The notes beneath the pieces are model-generated. The model saw nothing but the letters and a program-made list of their open reading frames with translations. It searched no databases and was not told the DNA's origin. The position numbers and the translations under genes are program-made. 64,000 nucleotides of DNA from Reyranella sp. (GTDB lineage Bacteria; Pseudomonadota; Alphaproteobacteria; Reyranellales; Reyranellaceae). Shown piece after piece: positions 35,116 to 43,761 of this stretch (its first letter is position 1; each line of letters opens with the position of its first letter). Where the stretch lies: assembly GCF_004297405.1 (NCBI RefSeq), contig NZ_SCVC01000006.1, forward strand, positions 620,001-684,000, read 5' to 3'.

Positions 35116-36599
35116 CGCGGCGTACTTGAGGCCGGCGTTGAGCCCGCCGGCGGCGCGCTCCCAGCCACGCCAGCCGGGTTGGCCGACGGCAGGATGTTGC
35201 CTGTGCCTGATTCGCCGCTGCTACCCCAGCCGATCCAGCGCGAGCCAACATCCTTGTAGTAGCGCTCCTCGTCGTAATACTCGACCGGCAGCGCCAGGGT
35301 ACGGGCGGTCAGGCGGCCAATACCGGCGAGGACGCCGTAGTAGGACACTTGCGTGTCTCGGCGAGCCTGGATCAGGTTCACCTGAGCGTTCAGCAGTTCC
35401 TGTTCGGCGTTCAACACGTCAAGGGTCGTGCGTGAGCCGACCAGCGCTTCCTGTCGCACGCCGTTCAATGCCACTTCGTTGGCACGAACCTGCGATTCGT
35501 AGGACGTCACGCGGGAACGTGCGGAGTCGAGCTGACGCCAGGCGCGGATGACATTCTCCGCCACCGTGCGGCGGGCGCTGTCGAGTTCGTTGCGGCGCTG
35601 GGCGACAAGTTCCCGCGCCGAACGGATGCGCGACCATTCGCTGCCGTTCTGGAAGATCGGAATGGTCGCCTGCAGGCGCAGGGCGTAGGTGTAGTACCTG
35701 TCGTTCGGGACCTGCAGATCGAACTGCTGTTGTAGCGCGCCGACGAGATTGACCTGGGGCAGCAGGTCGCCGACCGCATTGTTCACGCCATAATTCGCGG
35801 ACGTGATGCGGTGCGCTGCCGAAACGGCGCGCGGACCGGCGTCCATTGCGAGCCCGACGGCTTCTTCTTCCGATGAAGGCAGTCCACCGATCAGAGGGAT
35901 TTCGCCGAGCTTGCCCGGCCGCTTGCCAACCGTGCGCTGGAAAGATGCCTCTGAAATGCGGACGTTGGTTTCCGCCGCGACGAGATCGGCTTTGGCCGCC
36001 TCGAGGCGTGCCTCGGACTGTGACACGTCGGTAATCGTGAGTTCGCCAACTCGGAAACGCTCGCGGGTCGCGTCGAGCTGCTGGACCAACACGCGGACGT
36101 TGTTGCGACGTGCATCGGCGATACCGATGTTCTGGACGAGATCGGCATAGGACGTCACGGCCGACAGGAGCGTCGTCTGCTCGGTATCGGCCAGGGCCGC
36201 CCGCTGCGCCTGGATGTTGGCCTGAGCCTGCTTGGTTTCCGCGACTGTCTTGCCACCGCGAAAGATCGGCTGAACGACCTGGAGGGTCGTGAACTTGCCG
36301 TTCAGTTCGTAGAACGTCGGGGCCACGCCCGGCCGGTTTGTGTAGGAATCTTGCTGGGTCCTGTTGAATTCGACGTTCAGCGTCACGCGTGGGCGCCAGT
36401 TGGCGACCGCCTGCGACAGCGTTTCGTCGGTCTGGCGCAGGATTGCCCGGCTGGCCAGCAGGTCTGGGTTGCTGTTGTACGTCGTCGACAGCGCCTCGAT
36501 TAGGCTCTGCGACCATGCATTGGATGCACCACCGAGCCCAACGGCTAGGGCGCACGCAACCGCGCTGCGGACGTGCCTCAACCTGGGCCGGATACGCAT
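35112..36599 (-). CDS. tolC: TolC family outer-membrane efflux channel
   Basis: A 495-residue outer-membrane protein. A signal peptide of about 30 residues (RIRPRLRHV then a hydrophobic core) leads into SLIEALSTTYNSNPDLLASRA, the typical TolC start, and two OEP repeats of long heptad-rich helices separated by beta segments (for example NGKFTTLQVVQPIFRGG). It forms the trimeric exit duct for type I secretion and RND pumps. The start at ATG 36599 has GAGGG seven bases upstream. It is translationally coupled to popZ and follows a pcm-like gene at 89 bp. Confidence 0.93.
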   Translation of the reverse strand: MRIRPRLRHVRSAVACALAVGLGGASNAWSQSLIEALSTTYNSNPDLLASRAILRQTDETLSQAVANWRPRVTLNVEFNRTQQDSYTNRPGVAPTFYELNGKFTTLQVVQPIFRGGKTVAETKQAQANIQAQRAALADTEQTTLLSAVTSYADLVQNIGIADARRNNVRVLVQQLDATRERFRVGELTITDVSQSEARLEAAKADLVAAETNVRISEASFQRTVGKRPGKLGEIPLIGGLPSSEEEAVGLAMDAGPRAVSAAHRITSANYGVNNAVGDLLPQVNLVGALQQQFDLQVPNDRYYTYALRLQATIPIFQNGSEWSRIRSARELVAQRRNELDSARRTVAENVIRAWRQLDSARSRVTSYESQVRANEVALNGVRQEALVGSRTTLDVLNAEQELLNAQVNLIQARRDTQVSYYGVLAGIGRLTARTLALPVEYYDEERYYKDVGSRWIGWGSSGESGTGNILPSANPAGVAGSAPPAGSTPASSTPR

Positions 36600-36688
36600 C
36601 GTTCTACCCTCATATGTGGCTCGCACCCTAGCATCGGCCCGAAGAGTTTTGATAGCCCCGTTCGACACGGGAAAACCGCCGGGATTGC

Positions 36689-37348
36689 CTAGAAGGTGAA
36701 CTTGGGAGGCGGCGTGAATCCCGGCAGTGACGGCGTGCCGGCATCGAAGAGTGGACGCCCCGAGGTGACCCCACCCTGCTTCACAAAGAGATGGGCCACG
36801 CCCAGTGCCCCACTCGGATCGGCCACGACGGTCGCCAGTCGGCCGCCTTCAGCCAATTGATCGATAATGGCGCGTGAAACTTCTTGCACGGCGCCCTCGA
36901 TCAGAATGACGTCATACGGACCCGAAGCGGCTGCGCCCTGATCAGGCTGGCCCGCCGTTAGCTGAACGTTAGTTACCCCCAGCTCACGCAAAGTCTGCTG
37001 GCCAGTGGCGGCCAGACTGCCGTCGTTCTCGACAGCGACCACTGATTTTACCAGACGTGCCAGGATCGCCGCGCCGTAACCCCGCCCCGAGGCCGCAACC
37101 AGGGCCTTGTCGTCGGGCTGTGGCTGCAGGTTCTGGATCAGCCGGGCGAGCACCATCGGCTCCATCATGAAGCGACCATTGCCCAGCGGCACATCGTCAT
37201 CGGCGTAAGCGACCGACTTTAGACCCTCGGGCAGAAAGCGCTCTCGCGGCAGCTCCCCGATTGCCGCCAGGAGGGCAGCGTTGGTGACCCGATTGGGCCG
37301 GAGCTGGCCATCGACCATATTGCGTCGCGCGAGCGCGAAATCCGTCAT
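36689..37348 (-). CDS. Protein-L-isoaspartate methyltransferase-like protein
   Basis: A 219-residue protein with the PCMT-type Rossmann fold: ARRNMVDGQLRPNRVTNAALL and PRERFLPEGLKSVAYADDDVPL resemble the PIMT N-terminus, and a SAM-binding region follows. Motif I, usually GTGSGYQ, reads SGRGYGAA (about 86-93), so true repair activity towards isoaspartyl residues is uncertain. Alphaproteobacteria commonly carry this divergent copy just upstream of tolC. ATG start with GAGGCAG before it. A -35/-10 pair (TTGCGC, 17 bp, TATATA) lies at 37374-37402. Confidence 0.85.
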   Translation of the reverse strand: MTDFALARRNMVDGQLRPNRVTNAALLAAIGELPRERFLPEGLKSVAYADDDVPLGNGRFMMEPMVLARLIQNLQPQPDDKALVAASGRGYGAAILARLVKSVVAVENDGSLAATGQQTLRELGVTNVQLTAGQPDQGAAASGPYDVILIEGAVQEVSRAIIDQLAEGGRLATVVADPSGALGVAHLFVKQGGVTSGRPLFDAGTPSLPGFTPPPKFTF

Positions 37349-37373
37349 GGGCTGCCTCTATATGTAGCGGTCC

Positions 37374-37402
37374 TATATAGGCAAGGGCCGGTGGCAGCGC
37401 AA
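37374..37402 (-). promoter_or_regulatory. Candidate sigma-70 promoter for the pcm-tolC-popZ transcript
   Basis: On the minus strand TTGCGC (37402-37397) is followed after 17 bp by TATATA (37379-37374), itself inside the 10-bp palindrome CCTATATAGG. It lies 26 bp before the pcm-like start codon, consistent with a short leader. Confidence 0.45.
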
Positions 37403-37472
37403 AGGGCGGCGAGTCGCGGCTGGCTTGACCGCTCTGTCACCGCACGCGTATAGCACCGGCCGCAACTCGTGC

Positions 37473-37546
37473 GGCCTGGTGGCAGAGTGGCTATGTAGCG
37501 GACTGCAAATCCGTCAATGCCGGTTCGATTCCGGCCCAGGCCTCCA
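37473..37546 (+). tRNA. tRNA-Cys (GCA)
   Basis: A 74-base tRNA with encoded CCA. The acceptor arms GGCCTGG and CCAGGCC pair perfectly, the anticodon stem GCGGA/TCCGT encloses GCA (37505-37507), the T arm carries GGTTCGATTCC, and the discriminator base is T (U73), the cysteine identity element. It is 94 bases upstream of tRNA-Asn. Confidence 0.95.
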
Positions 37547-37640
37547 CAATTCTGCGGTCGAAGGGCCTTGCGTGGTTAAACATGCTCTGCCAAAACACCG
37601 CGCCTTCGCGGGACCTTGCCGCCACCGCGACGAAGTTTAT

Positions 37641-37715
37641 TCCGGAGTAGCTCAGCGGCAGAGCAGGCGACTGTTAATCGCCGGGTCGCAGGTTCGATCC
37701 CTGCCTCCGGAGCCA
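37641..37715 (+). tRNA. tRNA-Asn (GTT)
   Basis: A 75-base tRNA with encoded CCA. Acceptor arms TCCGGAG and CTCCGGA pair perfectly, the anticodon loop CTGTTAA gives GTT (37673-37675) within the stem GGCGA/TCGCC, and the T arm has GGTTCGATCCC. The discriminator base is G. A strong terminator follows six bases later. Confidence 0.95.
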
Positions 37716-37720
37716 ATTTA

Positions 37721-37751
37721 GGGCCGCTCTCTCTAAGGGAGCGGCCCTTTT
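37721..37751 (+). terminator. Rho-independent terminator after tRNA-Asn
   Basis: A perfect 9-bp stem (GGGCCGCTC at 37721-37729 with GAGCGGCCC at 37739-37747) is followed by TTTT. It directly follows the tRNA-Asn CCA end and precedes the Nudix gene by 17 bp, so that gene needs a promoter that reads through or lies inside this region. Confidence 0.85.
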
Positions 37752-37768
37752 CGCTTGCAGGGTGCATC

Positions 37769-38383
37769 ATGGCTGCTGTCCCCCCGCCCACCGAAAAGGT
37801 CGAGCTCATCGAGCGCACTGTCGCGTTCCAGGGCTATTTTCGTGTCGCCCGCTACCTCTTTCGCCACACGCTGTACCAGGGTGGCCTGAGCGGCGAGGTG
37901 AAGCGCGAGGTCTTCGAGCGCGGCCAGGCAGCGGCGGTGCTGCCTTACGATCCGGTCCGCGACGAGGTGGTGCTCATCCGCCAATTCCGCGCCGGCTCCT
38001 ATGCCGCCGGTCGTCATCCCTGGGGCTGGGAGACCGTGGCGGGCATCATCGAAGACGGCGAGACACCCGAAGATGTGGCGCGCCGGGAGGCGGTCGAAGA
38101 AGCGGCGGTGACGATCACTGATCTGCTTCCCATGAGCAGCGTCGTGCTGAGCCCCGGCGCCTGCTCCGAAACCTGCACAAGCTTTCTCGGCCGGACCGAC
38201 ACCACGGGCGTCGGTGGGATTTTCGGCCTCGAAGCGGAGAACGAGAACATTCTCGTGAAAGTCGTGCCCTTTGCCGAGGCACGCGCCATGCTCGACCGCA
38301 ACGAATGCGACAATGCCGTTGCGGTCATGGCGCTGCAGTGGCTCGCCCTTCATCGCGACGACGTGCGGAACTGCTGGTGTTGA
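37769..38383 (+). CDS. Nudix hydrolase, ADP-ribose pyrophosphatase type
   Basis: A 204-residue Nudix enzyme. The Nudix box runs GIIEDGETPEDVARREAVEE (about 93-112) with the expected Gly, Arg, Glu-Glu residues. The N-terminal dimerisation strand and the segment VVLIRQFRAGSYA match the ADP-ribose pyrophosphatase (NudF) branch, which splits ADP-ribose to AMP and ribose 5-phosphate. The C-terminus CSETCTSFLGRTD is typical as well. The ATG at 37769 is the first after the tRNA-Asn terminator. It leads the plus-strand run that continues into cysteine synthase and ribokinase; a ribose link with ribokinase is possible. Confidence 0.9.
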   Translation: MAAVPPPTEKVELIERTVAFQGYFRVARYLFRHTLYQGGLSGEVKREVFERGQAAAVLPYDPVRDEVVLIRQFRAGSYAAGRHPWGWETVAGIIEDGETPEDVARREAVEEAAVTITDLLPMSSVVLSPGACSETCTSFLGRTDTTGVGGIFGLEAENENILVKVVPFAEARAMLDRNECDNAVAVMALQWLALHRDDVRNCWC

Positions 38384-38469
38384 TCCGACGCAAGCTGGTT
38401 GCGTGTCCCCCCGCTCCCTGTCTACCGTCCGCCCGGGAGCGAGCGCAGGGTTATGAGAGCGAGCAGGTC

Positions 38470-39471
38470 ATGAACGTCCGTACGGGTTTTATCGATAGCA
38501 TCGGCAACACGCCGTTGATCAAACTGCGCGCGGCCTCCGCGGCGACAGGCTGCGACATCTACGGCAAGGCCGAATTCCTCAATCCCGGTGGCTCGATCAA
38601 GGATCGCGCAGCCTTGGCGATCATCGAGGATGCCGAGAAGAGCGGTAAGCTCAGGCCGGGCGGCGTGATCGTTGAGGGCACCGCCGGCAATACCGGCATC
38701 GGCATCGCGCTGGTGGCAAACGCTTGCGGCTATCGCTCGGTCATCGTGATGCCCGAGACGCAGAGCCAGGAGAAGAAAGACATGCTGCGCCTCTGTGGCG
38801 CCGATCTTCGCTTGGTTCCCGCCGTGCCCTACGCCAACCCAAACAATTACGTCCGCTACTCCGGTACGCTCGCCGAGGAGATCGCCGCCAAAGAACCAGC
38901 CGGCGCGATCTGGGCCAATCAGTTCGACAACACGGCCAACCGCGACGGCCACTACCGCACGACGGGTCCTGAGATCTGGGATCAGACCGATGGCAAAGTC
39001 GACGGCTTCACCTGTTCCGTCGGCAGCGGCGGCACCCTGGGCGGCGTGGCGCGGGCGCTGAAGGAGCGCAATCCCAACATCAAGATCGCGCTCAGCGATC
39101 CCATGGGGTCGGCGCTCTACAACTGGCATGCCAAAGGCGAACTGAAAGCCGAGGGCAATTCAGTCACCGAGGGCATCGGCCAGGGCCGCGTCACGGCGAA
39201 CATCGAAGGCACGCCGATCGACCTCGCCTACCAGATCACCGACGAGGAAGCGCTGCCCATCCTGTTCGACTTGATCGAGCACGAAGGCCTCGTTCTGGGC
39301 GGCTCGACAGCTATCAACATCGTGGGCGCCATGCGGCTCGCGCGCGACCTCGGTCCGGGCAAGACGATCGTGACCATCCTGGCCGACGGCGGTCAGCGCT
39401 ATCAGTCTAAGCTCTTCAATCCGGTTTTCCTGCGCGAGAAGAACCTGCCATTGCCACCCTGGATGAAGTGA
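38470..39471 (+). CDS. Cysteine synthase A-type PLP enzyme
   Basis: A 333-residue beta-family PLP enzyme. The PLP Lys is Lys44 in NPGGSIKDRAAL, the substrate loop reads EGTAGNTGIGIA (about 75-86), and the phosphate-binding glycine loop is GSGGTLGGVARAL. It joins O-acetylserine and sulfide to make cysteine, though the longer central region with RDGHYRTTGPEIWDQ resembles the branch that also includes cystathionine beta-synthase-like proteins. GAGCAGG precedes the ATG. It sits in a set of sulfur genes (sulfurtransferase and cystathionine beta-lyase follow). No serine acetyltransferase gene is nearby. Confidence 0.9.
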   Translation: MNVRTGFIDSIGNTPLIKLRAASAATGCDIYGKAEFLNPGGSIKDRAALAIIEDAEKSGKLRPGGVIVEGTAGNTGIGIALVANACGYRSVIVMPETQSQEKKDMLRLCGADLRLVPAVPYANPNNYVRYSGTLAEEIAAKEPAGAIWANQFDNTANRDGHYRTTGPEIWDQTDGKVDGFTCSVGSGGTLGGVARALKERNPNIKIALSDPMGSALYNWHAKGELKAEGNSVTEGIGQGRVTANIEGTPIDLAYQITDEEALPILFDLIEHEGLVLGGSTAINIVGAMRLARDLGPGKTIVTILADGGQRYQSKLFNPVFLREKNLPLPPWMK

Positions 39472-39481
39472 GCGCACCCGC

Positions 39482-40396
39482 ATGAGCCGGGTGGTCGTCT
39501 GCGGAAGCCTCAACATGGACGTCGTCGTGCAGAGCACGCGCCTGCCGGCGGCTGGCGAGACACTGCTCGGTGCCGAAGTCTCGTTCCTGCCCGGTGGCAA
39601 GGGATTGAACCAGGCCATTGCCTCGGCCCGACTCGGCGTGCCCACCGCCATGGTGGGGGCCGTCGGCAACGACTCCTTCGCCAACAGCCTTCGCGGATTC
39701 CTGGCGGACAACGATGTCGACAGTTCCGGAGTCAAAGAAGTCGACGGGCCGGCAACCGGTGTAGCGCTCATCCAGGTCGCCGATGGAGACAATTCGATCA
39801 CCGTCGCGTCCGGCGCCAACATGCACTTCAAGGCGGCAATGCTGCGTCACGCGCCGCGCCGCGACGAAGTCTGGGTAGCTCAGTTCGAGACCCCCCTTGC
39901 GGCCACGGGCGAAATTCTCGCTCGAGCGCATAAGGCAGGCGCACGCACGGTGCTGAACCTTGCGCCCTTCACGCGCCACCCTGCCCGGCTGCTGAAGTCG
40001 GTCGATGTCGCAGTGCTGAACGAGATCGAACTCGGCCAGGCTGCGGGAGTGAAGCTCACGTCGAACAGTTCACAACGCAGCCTCGCCGCGGCCTGCGAAG
40101 CCTTGCGCAAACGTGGAGCTCGCGCCGTGATTGCCACCCTGGGCCCGCGTGGTGCACTCGTGGTGAGCGCCAACGGCGTCGAGGCAGTTCCCGCCATAAA
40201 GTCCAAGGTCGTCGATACGACCGGCGCCGGCGACTGTTTCGTCGGCGCATTGGCAGCTCGCATGGCGGCTGGCGCGTCACCGACCGAGGCCGCTCGTTAC
40301 GCCAGCGCTGCGGCATCCTGTGCTGTCGAGTGGCTTGGTGCCGCACCGTCGATGCCGACCGCCCGCCAAGTTGCGGCACGGCTGGCGAAAGCCTAA
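39482..40396 (+). CDS. Ribokinase (PfkB family)
   Basis: A 304-residue PfkB-family sugar kinase. The first signature PGGKGLNQAIASARLG (about 37-52) and the second DTTGAGDCFVGAL (about 245-257, catalytic base Asp251) are both present, along with the N-terminal GSLNMDVVV typical of ribokinases. It phosphorylates ribose at O5 with ATP. It starts 10 bp after cysteine synthase and is followed after 9 bp by an AlaX gene, so it is part of the operon although no ribose transporter is present. Related kinases act on other sugars or nucleosides. Confidence 0.88.
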   Translation: MSRVVVCGSLNMDVVVQSTRLPAAGETLLGAEVSFLPGGKGLNQAIASARLGVPTAMVGAVGNDSFANSLRGFLADNDVDSSGVKEVDGPATGVALIQVADGDNSITVASGANMHFKAAMLRHAPRRDEVWVAQFETPLAATGEILARAHKAGARTVLNLAPFTRHPARLLKSVDVAVLNEIELGQAAGVKLTSNSSQRSLAAACEALRKRGARAVIATLGPRGALVVSANGVEAVPAIKSKVVDTTGAGDCFVGALAARMAAGASPTEAARYASAAASCAVEWLGAAPSMPTARQVAARLAKA

Positions 40397-40405
40397 ATCC
40401 GGTCC

Positions 40406-41107
40406 ATGGTCGAAGAACTCTTCAGGCAGAACGCCTATCTCAAGGAAGCAGACGCCACCGTGACCGCCGTCGAGGAGCGCGGCGTGCGGCTGGACCGTTC
40501 GATCTTCTATCCTACCGGTGGCGGACAGCCCGGCGATACCGGCGTGCTGCGCTGGGATGGTGGCGAGGCCAAGGTCGTGGACGCCCTCAAGGCCGAAGGT
40601 GGTGACGTGCTCCTTGTGTTGGCGCCCGATGCAACGCGGCCGGACGTCGGTACCTCGGTGCAATCCGCACTCGATTGGGAACGCCGCCATTTGCACATGC
40701 GCATGCACACGGCGCTGCATGTCATGTCGGCCGTTATCAAGGGCAATGTCACCGGTGGTCAGGTCGGCATCGACAAGAGCCGGCTCGATTTCAATCTCGA
40801 TGGTGATGTCCCCGCCAAGGAATGGGTGACCGACGAGATCAACAAGCTGATCGCCCTGGATCGCCCTGTCACACCGCAGTGGGTTACTGACGAGGAACTG
40901 ACAGCACGGCCCGAGCTAGTGAAGACGATGAGCGTGCGCCCACCGATGGGCGCGGGCCGCGTTCGACTGCTGTCGATCGAAGGGATCGACCTGCAAGCCT
41001 GCGGTGGCACGCACGTCGCGCGGACTGGCGAGATCGGCCGCATCGAATGCATCAAGATCGAGAACAAGGGAAAGATGAACCGGCGCTTCATCATCGCGCT
41101 GGCCTAG
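40406..41107 (+). CDS. alaX: Alanyl-tRNA editing protein AlaX
   Basis: A 233-residue free-standing editing domain related to the AlaRS editing region. Zinc ligands are seen in MHTALHVM (HxxxH, about 100-106) and CGGTH (CxxxH, about 200-204). An N-terminal RSIFYPTGGGQPGDTG (glycine-rich motif) shows it is the longer AlaX-M/II type. It deacylates mischarged Ser-tRNA-Ala or Gly-tRNA-Ala. It lies 9 bp after ribokinase and 12 bp before the sulfurtransferase gene. Confidence 0.92.
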   Translation: MVEELFRQNAYLKEADATVTAVEERGVRLDRSIFYPTGGGQPGDTGVLRWDGGEAKVVDALKAEGGDVLLVLAPDATRPDVGTSVQSALDWERRHLHMRMHTALHVMSAVIKGNVTGGQVGIDKSRLDFNLDGDVPAKEWVTDEINKLIALDRPVTPQWVTDEELTARPELVKTMSVRPPMGAGRVRLLSIEGIDLQACGGTHVARTGEIGRIECIKIENKGKMNRRFIIALA

Positions 41108-41119
41108 AGGAAACGGACT

Positions 41120-41977
41120 ATGGATTACGCAAGACCCGATGCCCTTGTCAGCACCGAATGGCTGGCTGCCCGCCTCACTGCGCCTGACGTGCGCATCGTT
41201 GATGGCTCGTTTTACCTGCCGGCGCAGAAGCGCAATCCTAAGGCCGAGTTCGCCGAGCAGCACATTCCCGGCGCCGTGTTCTTTGACATCGACGAGATTG
41301 CCGATACCGAGAATCCCCTTCCTCATATGCTGCCCTCGCCGGAGAAATTCTCTTCGCGCGTCCGCAAGCTTGGCCTCGGCGACGGTTCCAAGATCGTCAT
41401 CTACGATACGACGCCGATGACCGGTGCCTGCCGCGTCTGGTGGATGTTTCGCGCCATGGGATACAAGGATGTGTCGATCCTGAATGGCGGTTTGCCGAAG
41501 TGGCTGGCCGAAGGCCGCCCGGTGACAGACGATCCGACGCCGCCGCGTGATCGGCACTTCACGGCGCGCCTCGACAATACGCTGGTGCGCTCGATCGACG
41601 ATGTACGCGGCCTGATCGAGAGCAAGCGTGAGCAGATCGTAGACGCCCGCGCCGCCGGCCGCTTCCGCGGCGAGACGCCGGAGCCGCGTGCAGGCTTGCG
41701 TGGTGGTCATATGCCGGGTGCCTTCAACCTGCCCTACAACGAGCTGCTCGATCCCAACACCGGCACCGTGCTGCCCGCAGACAAGCTGGTCGCTCGTATC
41801 GCGGCCTCGGGGATCGATCCGGCGAAGAAGGTCACGGCGAGCTGCGGTTCGGGCGTAACCGCCTGCGTGATCGGTCTTGCCCTTTACCTTACAGGCTCGC
41901 CGGAAGCGGCGATCTACGACGGCTCGTGGACCGAATGGGGTGGCCGTGCCGACACACCGATCGTCACCGGCGCCTGA
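41120..41977 (+). CDS. sseA: 3-mercaptopyruvate sulfurtransferase (tandem rhodanese)
   Basis: A 285-residue protein with two rhodanese domains. The catalytic loop in the second is CGSGVTAC (Cys near 241), the exact signature of mercaptopyruvate sulfurtransferases; true thiosulfate rhodaneses have CRKGVT-like loops. The first domain retains VIYDTTPMTGACRVWWMFR but no active Cys. It moves sulfur from mercaptopyruvate to thiols or cyanide. ATG start with GAGGAAACG upstream. It is bracketed by AlaX and GNAT genes in the sulfur-related run. Confidence 0.93.
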   Translation: MDYARPDALVSTEWLAARLTAPDVRIVDGSFYLPAQKRNPKAEFAEQHIPGAVFFDIDEIADTENPLPHMLPSPEKFSSRVRKLGLGDGSKIVIYDTTPMTGACRVWWMFRAMGYKDVSILNGGLPKWLAEGRPVTDDPTPPRDRHFTARLDNTLVRSIDDVRGLIESKREQIVDARAAGRFRGETPEPRAGLRGGHMPGAFNLPYNELLDPNTGTVLPADKLVARIAASGIDPAKKVTASCGSGVTACVIGLALYLTGSPEAAIYDGSWTEWGGRADTPIVTGA

Positions 41978-42545
41978 CCTGTTCGCCCATCAGCCGCCGC
42001 CGCGTGCGGACGGTCGCCTGCCGGTCACGATCACTCATCTCGAGATGGCGCCGTCCGACTGGACGCGACGGGGCCTGCCGTCGGGGATTGCCGTTACGAT
42101 CGAACATGTGACGGATCCCACAGCCGCACTCTATCGCGAACTCTATGATCGAGTGGGCCGACCATGGCTCTGGTACGAGCGCCGGCTGCTGTCCGACGAG
42201 GCGCTGCAGACGCTGCTGAACCGGCCGGGGCATGAACTTCACATCGCACGCGATGACGGTGAGCTTGTCGGCTTCTTCGAGCTGGGTGACGAAGAACTCG
42301 TCTTTTTCGGCCTGACGCTCGACTACATCGGCCAGCGCATCGGCCCCTGGCTGCTCGATCGTGCCATCGAGCGCGCGTTCGCTCTCGGATGGTCGCGGCT
42401 GCTGCTCAACACCAACACGCTCGACCATCCGCGTGCGCTCGCCACATATCGCAAGGCGGGCTTTCGTCCGGTGCGAACCGAGGCGAAAGAGCTGCAAGAC
42501 CCGCGCGTGCTGTGGCCCCAAGTCTATCGCTGGCCGCCGGCTTGA
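41946..42545 (+). CDS. GNAT family N-acetyltransferase
   Basis: About 199 residues with GNAT features: a beta strand with the acetyl-CoA loop region LTLDYIGQRIGPWLLDRAIERAFALG (Q/R-x-x-G-x-G/A type) and RALATYRKAGFRPVR near the C-terminus. The start is ambiguous. I use the GTG at 41946, preceded by GGGG, which overlaps the end of the sulfurtransferase gene by 32 bp; in-frame starts further up (GTG 41940) are possible. The acceptor is unknown. A cystathionine beta-lyase gene follows 22 bp later. Confidence 0.8.
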   Translation: MPTHRSSPAPDLFAHQPPPRADGRLPVTITHLEMAPSDWTRRGLPSGIAVTIEHVTDPTAALYRELYDRVGRPWLWYERRLLSDEALQTLLNRPGHELHIARDDGELVGFFELGDEELVFFGLTLDYIGQRIGPWLLDRAIERAFALGWSRLLLNTNTLDHPRALATYRKAGFRPVRTEAKELQDPRVLWPQVYRWPPA

Positions 42546-42567
42546 GGCCTGTGCCATAGTCGGATTC

Positions 42568-43761
42568 ATGACCGCTAAGAAAACTTATACCCGCCCCGAC
42601 ACCGTTTTGGCCGTGTCAGGCCGCGATCCCGATAGCAACTTCGGCATCGTTAATCCGCCCGTCTACCACGCCTCGACGATCCTCTCTCCGACCATGGAGA
42701 AGTTCGAGAACCGCATTCCCTTCGAGGGCTTCGGCTACGGCCGCAACGGCACGCCGACGCAGAAGGCACTCGAGGATGCCGTTGCCGCCATCGAAGGCGC
42801 GCATCGCTCCATCGCCGTACAGTCCGGTCTCGGCGCGGTCACCGGCGCCATCGTGGGTTTCCTCAAGGCCGGCGACCACATGCTGCTGACCGACAACGCC
42901 TACGGTCCGGCGCGGCGCTTCGCCAACACGACACTGAAGAACTTCGGCGTCGAGACGACCTACTTCGATCCCATGATCGGCGCGGGCATCGAGAAGTTGA
43001 TGCGACCCAACACCAAGGTCGTCTATCTCGAAGCCCCCGGCTCGCAGACGTTCGAAGTGCAAGACGTCGATGCCATCGCCGCCGTCGCCAAGAAGGCCGG
43101 CGCCACGGTGATGATCGACAATACCTGGGCGACGCCGCTCTACTTCAAGCCGTTCGAGCACGGCTGCGACATCTCCATCCATGCCGGCACCAAGTACATC
43201 GTCGGTCATTCCGATGCGATGATGGGCATCATCTCCTGCGCCACGCGGCCGCTGTTCGAGGTCGCGAAGACGGCATGCCAGTCCTTAGGTTTCCATGCGG
43301 CGCCGGACGATTGCTATCTCGCGCTACGTGGCCTGCGCACCATGGGCGTGCGACTGCGCCATCACGAGAAGAGCGGCATCGAGATCGCCCATTGGCTGAA
43401 GGCACGGCCCGAGGTCGACAAGGTGCTGCATCCCGCCCTCCCCGACTGTCCGGGCCACGAGAACTGGAAGAAGCAGTTCAAGGGCGCGTCGGGCCTGTTC
43501 TCGTTCACGCTGCGCGACGGCTATAGCAAGAACGCGCTGGCGGCGATGCTCGACGGCATGGACATCTTCGGTATGGGCGCAAGCTGGGGCGGCTACGAGA
43601 GCCTGATGATCCCGGCCCATCCCGACCAGTACCGCACCGCCGTGCCGTGGCCGCAGGGCAAGCAGCTCCTGCGCGTCCATATTGGTCTCGAGGATGTCGA
43701 GGACCTGAAGACGGATCTCGCCGAGGGCTTCGAGCGTCTGAACCGGGCTCACAACGCCTAA
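42568..43761 (+). CDS. metC: Cystathionine beta-lyase
   Basis: A 397-residue Cys/Met metabolism PLP enzyme. The PLP Lys is in HAGTKYIVGHSDAMMG (about 208), the PLP Asp in VMIDNTWATPLYFKP, and the family N-terminal TPTQKALEDAVAAIEGA is present. The sequence WGGYESLMIP near the end is typical of MetC-type beta-lyases, which split cystathionine to homocysteine, pyruvate and ammonia. The ATG at 42568 fits the family start. It is the last gene of the sulfur-related run and ends tail to tail with zur (4 bp overlap). Confidence 0.9.
   Translation: MTAKKTYTRPDTVLAVSGRDPDSNFGIVNPPVYHASTILSPTMEKFENRIPFEGFGYGRNGTPTQKALEDAVAAIEGAHRSIAVQSGLGAVTGAIVGFLKAGDHMLLTDNAYGPARRFANTTLKNFGVETTYFDPMIGAGIEKLMRPNTKVVYLEAPGSQTFEVQDVDAIAAVAKKAGATVMIDNTWATPLYFKPFEHGCDISIHAGTKYIVGHSDAMMGIISCATRPLFEVAKTACQSLGFHAAPDDCYLALRGLRTMGVRLRHHEKSGIEIAHWLKARPEVDKVLHPALPDCPGHENWKKQFKGASGLFSFTLRDGYSKNALAAMLDGMDIFGMGASWGGYESLMIPAHPDQYRTAVPWPQGKQLLRVHIGLEDVEDLKTDLAEGFERLNRAHNA

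Noticed and set aside
37425-37721. Open frame spanning both tRNA genes
   Set aside because: It overlaps two perfect tRNA structures and has no homology.
37473-37751. tRNA genes as an integration (att) site for a mobile element
   Set aside because: No integrase, direct repeat of the tRNA end or foreign-looking DNA nearby.
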